Shown here one piece after another: positions 16,783 to 25,494 of a stretch of 64,000 bases of DNA (its first letter is position 1; the number at the start of each line of letters is the position of its first letter). The notes below the pieces were generated by a model that was not told where the DNA came from, ran no database searches, and saw nothing but the letters and a program-made list of their open reading frames with translations. The DNA is from Cacconaster sp045642485 (GTDB lineage: Bacteria > Bacteroidota > Bacteroidia > Bacteroidales > UBA932): contig JAZUIV010000059.1 of the NCBI GenBank assembly GCA_045642485.1, positions 13,308-77,307 on the forward strand, written 5' to 3'. A program made the position numbers and the translations under genes.

Positions 16783-17256
16783 ATGAAAATCAGACTGATT
16801 ACAGTTGGAAAGACAGTCGAACCGTATATCAGGACGGGACTTGAACTCTATTGTGGAAGGATAAAGCATTACATATCCTTTGAGATGGAGGAAATCCCCG
16901 ATATCCGTCAGACGTCATCCCTTTCGCAGGCTCAAATCAAGCAGAAAGAGGGACTTGCAATCCTTAAGGCCGTCCGCCCGGGTGAATGTGTGCTGCTGCT
17001 GGATGAAAATGGCAGGACTTTCACTTCAGTTGAGTGGGCCCGTGAACTGGAGAACAGGATGGCACACCTGTCAAAGGATCTGACATTTGTCATAGGGGGA
17101 CCTTACGGTTTCTCCGAAGATGTATATGACCGGGCTGATGGAAAGATATCTCTTTCGCGGATGACCTTCTCCCATCAGATGGTCAGGCTGATATTCGTGG
17201 AACAGTTATACCGTGCAATGACGATAATCAAGGGAGAACCGTATCATCACGAATGA
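16783..17256 (+). CDS. rlmH: 23S rRNA pseudouridine-1915 N3-methyltransferase
   Basis: RlmH is a SPOUT methyltransferase that methylates pseudouridine 1915 in helix 69 of 23S rRNA using SAM. The 157-aa length is exact for the family, with LLLDENGRTFTSVEWA, TFVIGGPYGF, the knotted SAM-binding region LSRMTFSHQMVRLIFVEQLY and the terminal RAMTIIKGEPYHHE. The stop overlaps the start of the histidine kinase gene by 4 nt, which suggests translational coupling between two functionally unrelated genes. Confidence 0.97.
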   Translation: MKIRLITVGKTVEPYIRTGLELYCGRIKHYISFEMEEIPDIRQTSSLSQAQIKQKEGLAILKAVRPGECVLLLDENGRTFTSVEWARELENRMAHLSKDLTFVIGGPYGFSEDVYDRADGKISLSRMTFSHQMVRLIFVEQLYRAMTIIKGEPYHHE

Positions 17257-20200
17257 GGAAGACGGAAACATATGTGAAAGGGTTGACCGACCGGTTAGGA
17301 AAAAACGTTCCGACGCTGTTTCTTCTGGCGGCGGTAGTCGTGTTCATTTTCTCTTTCCGTTCAATCAGTTATGAGAAGAGGCTTTCCAATGAGGTTAAGA
17401 AGGTGGAGGCTTCCCTGCACAAGAGACAGAAAATAGTCGAGCAGTATGCCATCAGAGCCCTTGAAGCGGAAGGAGAGTGGAGGGATTTCAATGACCTGCC
17501 CGAGGATATGGTCGTTTACTGCTATCGGAACGACTCTTTATGTTCCTGGACGCATCAGTTCCCTGTCGGCAACGATGCCATAAGGGCATATTCCTTCAGT
17601 TACCGCCTGCAGTATGCAAATGACAGAAATACCTGGTCCACACCTCTTGCATACTTGGGTATCAAGGAGCAGTATGTGAATCTCGGCTCTTCCTGGTATA
17701 TTGTCAATACGCAGATTTCCAAGGATTTTAAAACCAAGATAGTGACGGGAATACTGGTAAGGACCGAATATCCGTCAGCCTATCTGAAAGACCGTGTGAA
17801 CAAACATCTTCACATCGGAGAGGGATTCACGACCGAAAGCATCCACAACGACGACTCGGCGATAGTGTATGGAATAGAGGGTGAACCCCTCTTCTCGATA
17901 GTCACGGATGCGCCCAGTTCCTTCTCGGGAGTGGGGAGTCCGTTGGTCTGGATATCATTTATGCTGATAGTTGTCGCCTTCTTCGCAAATCATTACCGCA
18001 GGCATAGCCTGAAAAGTTTTCTGGAGGTGATGGCCGCTCTGGTGTTCGTCCGTGTCGCATCGGCGGTCTATGTGGGCAACATATCGAATCCGGGGGACAT
18101 ATTCTCGCCGATTTACTACGCGGACACGGCTTTTTTCAATTCACTGGGAAATCTGCTCATCAACAGCACCCTTCTTTCTCTGGCCGTCTATTCGTTTTTT
18201 GTCCTCAGGTACGGAATATTCCGCAAATTGAAGGTATCTTCCCGCAGGATGGAGATTCTCACGGTGACGGGCGTCTGCCTGCTCGCCCTGTTCTTTGCCG
18301 TGTATATATTCTTCTTCCTCAGGTCGCTCGTCCTTAACTCCAACATAAACCTCGAGCCTTTCAAACTGAGCGAACTCTCCTTTTACTCGTTCCTGTGCTA
18401 TTTCTGCTACGGACTTCAGGTTCTGGCGCTTCAGCAGCTGATTCAGCTGGCGTTGTTTTTCTCTTCGAGATGGCGGCACACAAGTATGTACTCCTGGAAG
18501 AATATGTTGGGGTATATAGTGCTGGTATCTCTGCTGAGCGTTATGATCATCGGGCACTACGGGTCGAAAAAAGTCTTCGAGAGCAACAGGGTGCGGACCA
18601 CCAAACTTGCTGTGGACAGGGATATCTCCCTTGAGTTGGAACTGATTGAAATGGAGCAGCTGATAAGCAACGATTCCTTCATCGGAGTGCTTACCAGCGT
18701 AAAGGCGGTGGATCTTGTGAAGAACAGGCTGTTGGACAGATATATACCTGCCAGCGTTGCCCAGAAGTATGACATCGAGATGACCATATGTTCCCCGGAC
18801 AATCTTCTGGATCTTCGAACCGGGGCGGAGCCGGTGGGCTGTTTCCAGTTCTACGATGATATGAACTCCGAATACGGCACACCTCTCTTTTCCGGCTCCA
18901 AGATGTCGTTCATCAACAAATATGACGGAAAGACAACGTATCTGGGATCGTTCTCCTATATGGACGGTAAGGAATATACTGTCACCAGGCTCTTCATCCT
19001 CTTCACCTCCAAGTACCAGAATGTCACTGCCGGCAATCCACTGGAGATTCTGGGAATCCAGCAGCCGAGCAACAGCTACGTGCCGCGGCTCTACTCCTTC
19101 GCGAAATACCACAACGGCAGAATCGTGACGAACAAAGGCACTTTCCGATATCCGGTCTCTCCGGACTCTTTCGGAGAGAAGGCGGGCTACTACACGATGA
19201 ACAGGAACGGATACACTCATTTCGTCAACAAAATATCCGTTGATGACGTGGTGGTGCTTTCCCGTCCCAGACAGCCGTTCTTCACCCATATCGTCTCTTT
19301 CTCCTATTTCGTGATATTCTATGGGCTTTTCGTGCTGATATTCACCAGATGGGCCCGTCAGAGCAAACTGATAATCCTCCCCAAGCACTCCATCAGGCGC
19401 CGGGTCACCTTCCTGATAATCGGCTCGATGGTGGTTTCCCTGCTCAGTATGGGTATCGGTAGCGTGAGCTATGTGGCCAGGCTCAACAGGGAAAATACCC
19501 GTGAGATGGCGCAGGACAGGCTGACGATGGTCCGAAAGGCTCTTTCGGAGCATTGCCGGTATGCCTTGCGTTACAATGACGTGATGACGCCCGAGATGTC
19601 CCTCGCCATATCCGAGGTGTCCGGAGTCAGCGGATGCGACATAGGGCTGTATGATGTGAACGGAGTGCTCATCGCTTCCACAAAACCGGAGATACACGAG
19701 CAGATGATTGTGGGCAAGCGTATGAACCACAAGGCGTTCAAAGAAATATGCATCAACAGGTCGACCAGTTATATGACTGTTGAAAGCATTGCAGGAATGA
19801 CCTTCTACTCCCTTTATGCTCCCCTTTTCAATGAGGACGGGGATATGGTGGCGGTGGTCAACATCCCATATACGAAGCAGAGCGGTGACGTAAGGGAGAC
19901 GGCAATCTCAACCATATCCACAATCGCCAACATCTATCTGGTCCTGCTGATAGCCGCAATTCTTCTTGGCTCATTTATGGCCAATTCAATAGCCAGGCCT
20001 CTTGCGGAAATAAAGAACAAGATAGACAGGCTGGCTCTTTCCGGCACGAACCGGCATATCAGGTACCGCAACCAGAAGGATGAACTGGGGGTGCTGATAC
20101 AATCCTACAACAAGATGGTGGACGCTCTGGAAGAGAGTACAAGAAGACTGGCCCAGCAGGAGAGGGAGCAGGCCTGGAAGGAGATGGCCCGGCAGATTGC

Positions 20201-20837
20201 CCACGAAATCAAGAACCCTCTCACTCCTATGCGGCTCAGCATACAGTACCTGATGCGTCTCAAGCAGGAGAACGTTCCCGGATGGGAGGAGAAACTGGAG
20301 AAAATCAGCCGGTCACTCATAGAGCAGATTGACACTTTGTCCGAAACGGCTTCGGAATTCTCTTCCTTCTCCAAATCTTTCTCCGAGGAGATTGCCCCGG
20401 TCGATATAGACCAGGTGATTCGAGAGGCCGCCGTGCTGTTTGACAACAGGACGGACATTTCGATATTCTATGTCCAGAATATCGAGGGAGCGGTGACGGA
20501 AGGCAGGCGCAGCCAACTCTCCCGTGTTTTCGTCAATCTGATAACCAATTCCATACAAGCCATCGAAGGGGCCGGCACTGAGCGCGGACAGGTGAAACTC
20601 ACCCTTGACGGAGATTCTGACAGCGGCTATGTGGTGATGGTGGAGGACAACGGACCGGGGGTTGACCCGGAGAATCTGGCAAAGCTCTTCACCCCCAACT
20701 TCACGACCAAGAGTGGAGGATCCGGCCTTGGCCTTGCCATAAGCCGAAATATAATAGAGCAGATGAACGGCAGCATATCATACTCTCAGTCTTCTCTTGG
20801 AGGAGCGTGCTTCACGGTGCATCTTCCGACGGGCTAA
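17253..20837 (+). CDS. giant NtrY-like sensor histidine kinase
   Basis: A 1194-aa membrane kinase. One N-terminal membrane helix, a periplasmic region of about 190 residues, a block of roughly six membrane helices (about 230-440), a second soluble region to about 665, two more helices, a third sensor-like region (about 740-880), a last helix and a HAMP-like linker. The catalytic core follows: H-box QIAHEIKNPLTPMRLS with phospho-acceptor His984, N-box VFVNLITNSIQAIE, G1 VEDNGPGVDPEN and G2 GGSGLGLAISRNI. The core is most like NtrY. No response regulator or DNA-binding domain is encoded beside it, so its partner is elsewhere. Confidence 0.9.
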   Translation: MRKTETYVKGLTDRLGKNVPTLFLLAAVVVFIFSFRSISYEKRLSNEVKKVEASLHKRQKIVEQYAIRALEAEGEWRDFNDLPEDMVVYCYRNDSLCSWTHQFPVGNDAIRAYSFSYRLQYANDRNTWSTPLAYLGIKEQYVNLGSSWYIVNTQISKDFKTKIVTGILVRTEYPSAYLKDRVNKHLHIGEGFTTESIHNDDSAIVYGIEGEPLFSIVTDAPSSFSGVGSPLVWISFMLIVVAFFANHYRRHSLKSFLEVMAALVFVRVASAVYVGNISNPGDIFSPIYYADTAFFNSLGNLLINSTLLSLAVYSFFVLRYGIFRKLKVSSRRMEILTVTGVCLLALFFAVYIFFFLRSLVLNSNINLEPFKLSELSFYSFLCYFCYGLQVLALQQLIQLALFFSSRWRHTSMYSWKNMLGYIVLVSLLSVMIIGHYGSKKVFESNRVRTTKLAVDRDISLELELIEMEQLISNDSFIGVLTSVKAVDLVKNRLLDRYIPASVAQKYDIEMTICSPDNLLDLRTGAEPVGCFQFYDDMNSEYGTPLFSGSKMSFINKYDGKTTYLGSFSYMDGKEYTVTRLFILFTSKYQNVTAGNPLEILGIQQPSNSYVPRLYSFAKYHNGRIVTNKGTFRYPVSPDSFGEKAGYYTMNRNGYTHFVNKISVDDVVVLSRPRQPFFTHIVSFSYFVIFYGLFVLIFTRWARQSKLIILPKHSIRRRVTFLIIGSMVVSLLSMGIGSVSYVARLNRENTREMAQDRLTMVRKALSEHCRYALRYNDVMTPEMSLAISEVSGVSGCDIGLYDVNGVLIASTKPEIHEQMIVGKRMNHKAFKEICINRSTSYMTVESIAGMTFYSLYAPLFNEDGDMVAVVNIPYTKQSGDVRETAISTISTIANIYLVLLIAAILLGSFMANSIARPLAEIKNKIDRLALSGTNRHIRYRNQKDELGVLIQSYNKMVDALEESTRRLAQQEREQAWKEMARQIAHEIKNPLTPMRLSIQYLMRLKQENVPGWEEKLEKISRSLIEQIDTLSETASEFSSFSKSFSEEIAPVDIDQVIREAAVLFDNRTDISIFYVQNIEGAVTEGRRSQLSRVFVNLITNSIQAIEGAGTERGQVKLTLDGDSDSGYVVMVEDNGPGVDPENLAKLFTPNFTTKSGGSGLGLAISRNIIEQMNGSISYSQSSLGGACFTVHLPTG

Positions 20838-20849
20838 TCGAAAAATTTA

Positions 20850-20857
20850 TATATTTG
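20850..20857 (+). promoter_or_regulatory. TATATTTG -7 box, near-leaderless start
   Basis: TATATTTG matches the Bacteroidetes -7 consensus and ends 8 nt before the ATG at 20866. Transcription from it would begin at or almost at the start codon. It lies just after the kinase stop and would start a separate LtaS-like/DAG kinase transcript. No clear -33 TTTG is seen. Confidence 0.5.
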
Positions 20858-20865
20858 CAAGTTAT

Positions 20866-22554
20866 ATGCGAAAATCAGGGAGTCATAATTTCGGGAAATA
20901 CGGGTGGGCAGTTTCAATACTGTTCTTTCTGGCTATTCTTGCAGACATCCTGATTTTTACATTTCACAACTGGCCCTGGCTCCCCACGCGGGTTCTGCCT
21001 TTCTTCCTGCTCAAGATTTCCGCCGCGCTCTTTTTCACCGGCCTGATGTTCTTTTTCAAGGGCAGGCGATGGACGGTACCTTTTCTTTTCCTCCTTTCTG
21101 TCTGGATATGCGCCAATCAGGTCTATCTGAGGTCCAACGGCCTCTGTTTCGACGGCTATTCCTCAACTTTGATAGGCAATCTGAAGGGGTTCGGGGGCGG
21201 AATCCTCGGGCTGTTCGAGTGGTACGACCTCTGGTATCTGTGTGTGCCCGTGGTATATTGCATTCTGTTTGCCTTCCGTGGAGGCCCTTGCGGACCTAAC
21301 GTCCGTTACGGTCTTTATACAACGTTGCTTTCCATAGTTGCGGGGTGCTTCGGGATGTTTCTAATCAACAGGGATGTCCCTCAGAACGAAAGATGTATCA
21401 ATCCGTTCAGCGCCGGGATGCACAGACTGTTCCCAAATGTCAATGACTATTGCCGGGAAGTCTCTGTGTCCCACCTTTTCGTTTATGCTATAAGTGACGT
21501 GGTCCGTATATGGGCGGATAAGGGGGATGCTGTTGAAACCGACCTGCTCCCCGATGAGGAAAGGGATATTGTACGGGTCTTTCATCCTGAACGTAAGGCG
21601 GATAGACGGCAGTATAAGGACACTGTCGTAATAATTCTGGTAGAGTCGCTGGAATCCTGGGCTGTCCACGAGGACATAATGCCGAACCTCGAAAGATTCG
21701 TCCGGGGAGACAATGTGCTGTTCGCCGGGAAGGTCACTCCCCAGATTCTTGCCGGGACCTCATCGGACGGACAGTTTATCGTGAACAGCGGACTTCTGCC
21801 GATTGACCACGGAGCGGTATGCTTCACCTATCCTCTGCAGACCTATCCGTCGATAGCGTCAAACGCGGCGGGGAAGACAGTGATGCTGGTTCCTCACGGC
21901 GAAGAAGTCTGGAATCAGAAGCAGATGTCAACAGCCGAAGGGTATCAGGGCACGGTTCGGATCGGAGAGTCCGATGAGGAAGTGTTCGGCAGTGTCCTTG
22001 AGTATGTGAAGGACGGTTATCAGGTCGTCCAGGCGCTTACCCTCTCTTCCCACGTCCCTTTCACTTATGGTTCGAAACGCTCTTCGCTGGGCACTCCTCC
22101 CGATATGCCGCTGCTGATGTCCAACTATGTCAAGTGTATGAACTATACAGACGGAAGTATCGAGGCCATTCTTTCTCAGACGAAGGAGGGAGGTATTCTC
22201 CATAATGCAACTGTCATCATAACGGGCGACCATACAATCTTCTACAAGGACAAGAGAAAGGCGATGAGCAGATATTGCGACCTCGCGGGCCTCTCTTACA
22301 GGTTGGAGGGTTCGTATTGTCCGCTTATAATCTATTCGCCTCATATCAAGGAAAATGTCAGGGTAGAGGAAGAGTGCTTTCAGATGGATATATATCCCAC
22401 CGTTATGTCTCTTCTCGGCAATCCTGACCCTGTGTGGGACGGTTTCGGAATCGACCTGTCGAAGGGGGGAATCGCCCGCGAAATCTCTGTTGACAGGGCT
22501 TTTCGTCTCAGTAACAGGGCGATAAGAAATGATTTGTTCAAAGATTTGAGGTGA
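20866..22554 (+). CDS. LtaS-like membrane phosphoglycerol/phosphoethanolamine transferase
   Basis: A 562-aa alkaline-phosphatase-superfamily membrane enzyme. About five membrane helices fill residues 10-175; the catalytic ectodomain starts near 250 with VVIILVESLESW (metal ligand Glu), LAGTSSDGQFIVNSGLLP (the position of the catalytic Thr in LtaS, OpgB and related enzymes) and VIITGDHTIFY (metal-binding Asp-His). It lacks the C/S-x-P-x-R motif of sulfatases. Enzymes of this type move phosphoglycerol or phosphoethanolamine from a phospholipid to a glycan and leave diacylglycerol. The next gene, 4 nt away, is a DAG-kinase-family gene, which fits that chemistry. In-frame ATGs upstream lie inside the kinase gene. 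Confidence 0.8.
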   Translation: MRKSGSHNFGKYGWAVSILFFLAILADILIFTFHNWPWLPTRVLPFFLLKISAALFFTGLMFFFKGRRWTVPFLFLLSVWICANQVYLRSNGLCFDGYSSTLIGNLKGFGGGILGLFEWYDLWYLCVPVVYCILFAFRGGPCGPNVRYGLYTTLLSIVAGCFGMFLINRDVPQNERCINPFSAGMHRLFPNVNDYCREVSVSHLFVYAISDVVRIWADKGDAVETDLLPDEERDIVRVFHPERKADRRQYKDTVVIILVESLESWAVHEDIMPNLERFVRGDNVLFAGKVTPQILAGTSSDGQFIVNSGLLPIDHGAVCFTYPLQTYPSIASNAAGKTVMLVPHGEEVWNQKQMSTAEGYQGTVRIGESDEEVFGSVLEYVKDGYQVVQALTLSSHVPFTYGSKRSSLGTPPDMPLLMSNYVKCMNYTDGSIEAILSQTKEGGILHNATVIITGDHTIFYKDKRKAMSRYCDLAGLSYRLEGSYCPLIIYSPHIKENVRVEEECFQMDIYPTVMSLLGNPDPVWDGFGIDLSKGGIAREISVDRAFRLSNRAIRNDLFKDLR

Positions 22555-22558
22555 CGGT

Positions 22559-23431
22559 ATGACAAGTGTCCTGTTCATAGTTAACCCCATCGCGGGCAAA
22601 GGCATCGGAAAAGCCAATCTGAACGCGGCCTTTTCGAAATGCCGGTTCGACTGGTCTGCGGTTTATACCGAATACCCCGGTCACGCCCACGAACTTGCGG
22701 GTAAAAGTTCCGCTGACATAGTGGTGGCCGTCGGTGGGGATGGCACCGTGAATGAGGTGGCAAGTGCTCTTGTGGGGACAGGCAAGACACTTGGCATTGT
22801 GCCCCGGGGAAGCGGAAACGGGCTGGCTCTCCATCTTGGATACAGCCTCATCCCCGGAAGGGCGGTCGAATCGATCAATGCCGCCTCCATCCAGACAATA
22901 GATACTGCACTGTTCAACGGCAGGCCGTTCTTCTGTACCGGCGGGGTGGGCTATGATGCTTTTGTAAGCGAGAGGTTCTCCCAGGTGGGCAAGCGCGGAT
23001 TCAAGACATACGTGGAAGAGGCTCTCAAGTCCTGGAAGAACTACAAGGCGGAAACCTATACCATCGAGATGGACGACTGCACAATCAGGAGCCGCGCGAT
23101 GTTCGTCACTGTCGCCAACTCCAACCAGTGGGGGAACAACGGAAGAATTGCCCCGAACGCCAGCCTTCAGGACGGGCTTCTGGATGTGGTGGTGGTCGAT
23201 GAAATCGGCTTCGACATATTGAACATCATAAGCGCTCCGGCACTTGTCGCGCTGCTTTTTGCAAGGCAGATTGACAAGGTCAGCAAGTACCACCTCTACC
23301 GCTCCAGACGGGTGAAAATCTCTGTCACGGAAGAGGGCCCCGCCCACGTGGACGGCGAGCCTGTCCCTCATCCCGGGACGGAACTGTACTACAGCGTCAG
23401 GCCGTCGTCTCTCAAAGTGATAGTACCGTAA
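22559..23431 (+). CDS. diacylglycerol kinase family lipid kinase (YegS/DgkB-like)
   Basis: A 290-aa DAGK-catalytic-domain protein. The nucleotide-binding motifs VNPIAGKG near the N-terminus, VVAVGGDGTVNEVASALVG and GIVPRGSGNGLALHLG are complete. The family phosphorylates diacylglycerol or related lipids in the cytoplasm. It begins 4 nt after the LtaS-like gene, so the inferred role is recycling diacylglycerol produced by that transferase to phosphatidic acid. A sphingoid-base or ceramide kinase is possible in Bacteroidales, which make sphingolipids; the sequence does not decide. Confidence 0.9.
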   Translation: MTSVLFIVNPIAGKGIGKANLNAAFSKCRFDWSAVYTEYPGHAHELAGKSSADIVVAVGGDGTVNEVASALVGTGKTLGIVPRGSGNGLALHLGYSLIPGRAVESINAASIQTIDTALFNGRPFFCTGGVGYDAFVSERFSQVGKRGFKTYVEEALKSWKNYKAETYTIEMDDCTIRSRAMFVTVANSNQWGNNGRIAPNASLQDGLLDVVVVDEIGFDILNIISAPALVALLFARQIDKVSKYHLYRSRRVKISVTEEGPAHVDGEPVPHPGTELYYSVRPSSLKVIVP

Positions 23432-23448
23432 ATATCAATAACCTTATT

Positions 23449-25470
23449 ATGAAAACCCTGTTCAAGGAACTGATTATCTGTTCTATGCTAACATTCACCC
23501 TGCTCTCCTGCAGTCAGCGGGAGAAAGTTCCGGCTATCGATGCCGACAATTTCGACCTTTCCGTCGCCCCCGGCGAAGATTTCTACCAGTATACAACCGG
23601 CGGGTGGCAGAAAAACCATCCCCTCAAGCCGGAATATTCCCGCTACGGTGCATTCGACGTCCTTGCGGAGAACAATGAGATTAGGTTGAACGACCTCTTC
23701 AACGGTCTGACCAAACTCAAGACTGAGCAGGGAACCGTGGAGCAGAAAATTGCGGACCTCTACCTTATGGGTCTGGATTCCACCCGCCTCAATGCTGAAG
23801 GCTTCGCTCCCGTGAAAACATACGTTCAGCAACTTGAGCAGCTGGCCAGCGCCAAGGATTTCGCATATGCCAGCGCCCGGTGCGCGGAGGCGCAGGTCGA
23901 TGGCCTCTACGGAGTTTATGTCTCTTCCGATATGAAGGACAGTGACAACCAGATTCTCTATCTGGGTGAAAGCGGTCTCGCTATGGGTAACCGTGACTAT
24001 TATCTGCTTGAGCAGCACGAGGCTCTGAGGAAAGGCTACAGGGAGTTTCTCGTAAAAATCTTCACCCTTGCGGGATATGAGGATGCCGATGCAAGGGCCG
24101 CAGATGCATATGAAGTGGAGATGGCCATTGCAGTCCCCTTCTGGTCGATGGTCCAGCAGCGTGACATCGAAGCCCAGTACAATCCTTTCACTACCGCGCA
24201 AGTTGTTGCTGCTTACCCCAATCTGCACCTTGACGTCTTCTTCGGGGCTCTCTCCATCCCCTCGCAGGACAAAATCATAGTTGAGCAGCCTTCATATTTC
24301 GAGGCTCTGAACAGGATTGTCGGGGAGACGGACCCTGTCAAACTGAGGCATTATCTTCAGGCTTCGGTAATCAGGGGAGCCTGCGGCAGCATCAGTGATG
24401 ATTTCTATGCCGCCTCTTTCGATTTCTTCTCCCGTCAGATGTCGGGTGTCCAGGAGCAGAAGCCCCGCTGGAAGAGGGCAATGAGAGTCCCCAATTATCT
24501 GCTCGGTGAGGCTGTGGGAGAGATGTATGTAAAGAAATATTTCCCCGAGGCTGACAAGGAGAGGATGCTTCAGATTGTCAAGAACATACAGGCTGCATTG
24601 GCCATACATATCGACAACCTCGAATGGATGAGCGATGCGACCAAGGCCAAAGCCCGCGAGAAACTCGAGGCCTTTACCGTGAAAATCGGCTATCCCGACA
24701 AATGGAAAGATTATTCCACTCTCAGAATCAACAGCAAATACAGCTATTTCGAGAACATAATCAACGCTTCGAAATGGTATTTCGCCGACAATATGTCGAA
24801 ATTGGGCAAACCGGTAGACAGAAGCCTGTGGCATATGACTCCCCAGACCGTGAATGCCTACTACAACCCGACTACCAACGAAATCTGCTTCCCCGCAGGT
24901 ATCCTGCAGCCCCCTTTCTACAATTCCGACGCGGATGATGCCGTCAATTACGGAGCAATCGGCGTGGTGATCAGCCACGAGATGACTCACGGCTTCGATG
25001 ACCAGGGCCGGCTGTTCGACAAGGTGGGCAATATGAACAACTGGTGGACTGACGAAGACGCTTCCGCCTTCAGCGAAAGGACGGCAAAACTCGTGGATCA
25101 GTTCAATCAGGTAGAGGTTCTTCCCGGTGTATTCGCCAACGGTGCGGCAACTCTCGGCGAGAACATTGCAGACCAGGGAGGCTTGAGAATCGCCTATACT
25201 GCACTGCAGAACTCTTTCGGCGGCAAACACCCCGAACCCATTGACGGGTTTACGGCGGAGCAGCGTTTCTATCTGGCATACGCAAACGTATGGGCTCAGA
25301 ACATAACTGACGAGGAGATTCAGCACAGGACTCTGGTTGATGTACATTCCATCGGAGAAAACAGGGTGAACGTTTCGGTACGCAACCTCAAGACCTTCTT
25401 CGATGCCTTCGGTATCAAGGAGGGGGATGCGATGTGGCGTCCTGAAAGTGAACGTGTTGTTATCTGGTAA
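23449..25470 (+). CDS. M13 family (neprilysin/PepO-like) metallopeptidase lipoprotein
   Basis: A 673-aa zinc endopeptidase, normal for M13. It has a lipoprotein signal (LLSCSQ), the N-terminal helical domain, NAYYNPTTNEICFPAGIL, the zinc motif HEMTH at 510-514 within VVISHEMTHGFDDQG, the third ligand in TLGENIADQGG, and a terminal W as in family members. It probably acts at the cell surface or in the periplasm on oligopeptides. It starts 17 nt after the lipid kinase gene and precedes another lipoprotein gene. Confidence 0.95.
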   Translation: MKTLFKELIICSMLTFTLLSCSQREKVPAIDADNFDLSVAPGEDFYQYTTGGWQKNHPLKPEYSRYGAFDVLAENNEIRLNDLFNGLTKLKTEQGTVEQKIADLYLMGLDSTRLNAEGFAPVKTYVQQLEQLASAKDFAYASARCAEAQVDGLYGVYVSSDMKDSDNQILYLGESGLAMGNRDYYLLEQHEALRKGYREFLVKIFTLAGYEDADARAADAYEVEMAIAVPFWSMVQQRDIEAQYNPFTTAQVVAAYPNLHLDVFFGALSIPSQDKIIVEQPSYFEALNRIVGETDPVKLRHYLQASVIRGACGSISDDFYAASFDFFSRQMSGVQEQKPRWKRAMRVPNYLLGEAVGEMYVKKYFPEADKERMLQIVKNIQAALAIHIDNLEWMSDATKAKAREKLEAFTVKIGYPDKWKDYSTLRINSKYSYFENIINASKWYFADNMSKLGKPVDRSLWHMTPQTVNAYYNPTTNEICFPAGILQPPFYNSDADDAVNYGAIGVVISHEMTHGFDDQGRLFDKVGNMNNWWTDEDASAFSERTAKLVDQFNQVEVLPGVFANGAATLGENIADQGGLRIAYTALQNSFGGKHPEPIDGFTAEQRFYLAYANVWAQNITDEEIQHRTLVDVHSIGENRVNVSVRNLKTFFDAFGIKEGDAMWRPESERVVIW

Positions 25471-25494
25471 GTATAAAATTATTATTCGGTCAAT

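Noticed and set aside
18141..19730. 529-codon open frame on the minus strand
   Set aside because: Antisense to the histidine kinase; His-, Val- and Arg-rich shadow translation with no domain.
17253..20837. Hybrid two-component PUL regulator
   Set aside because: The protein ends after the ATPase domain; there is no receiver or AraC-type DNA-binding domain and no Reg_prop propeller.
20866..22554. Sulfatase identity for the membrane enzyme
   Set aside because: There is no C/S-x-P-x-R formylglycine motif; the Thr-containing AGTSSDGQF and membrane helices fit LtaS/OpgB-type transferases.
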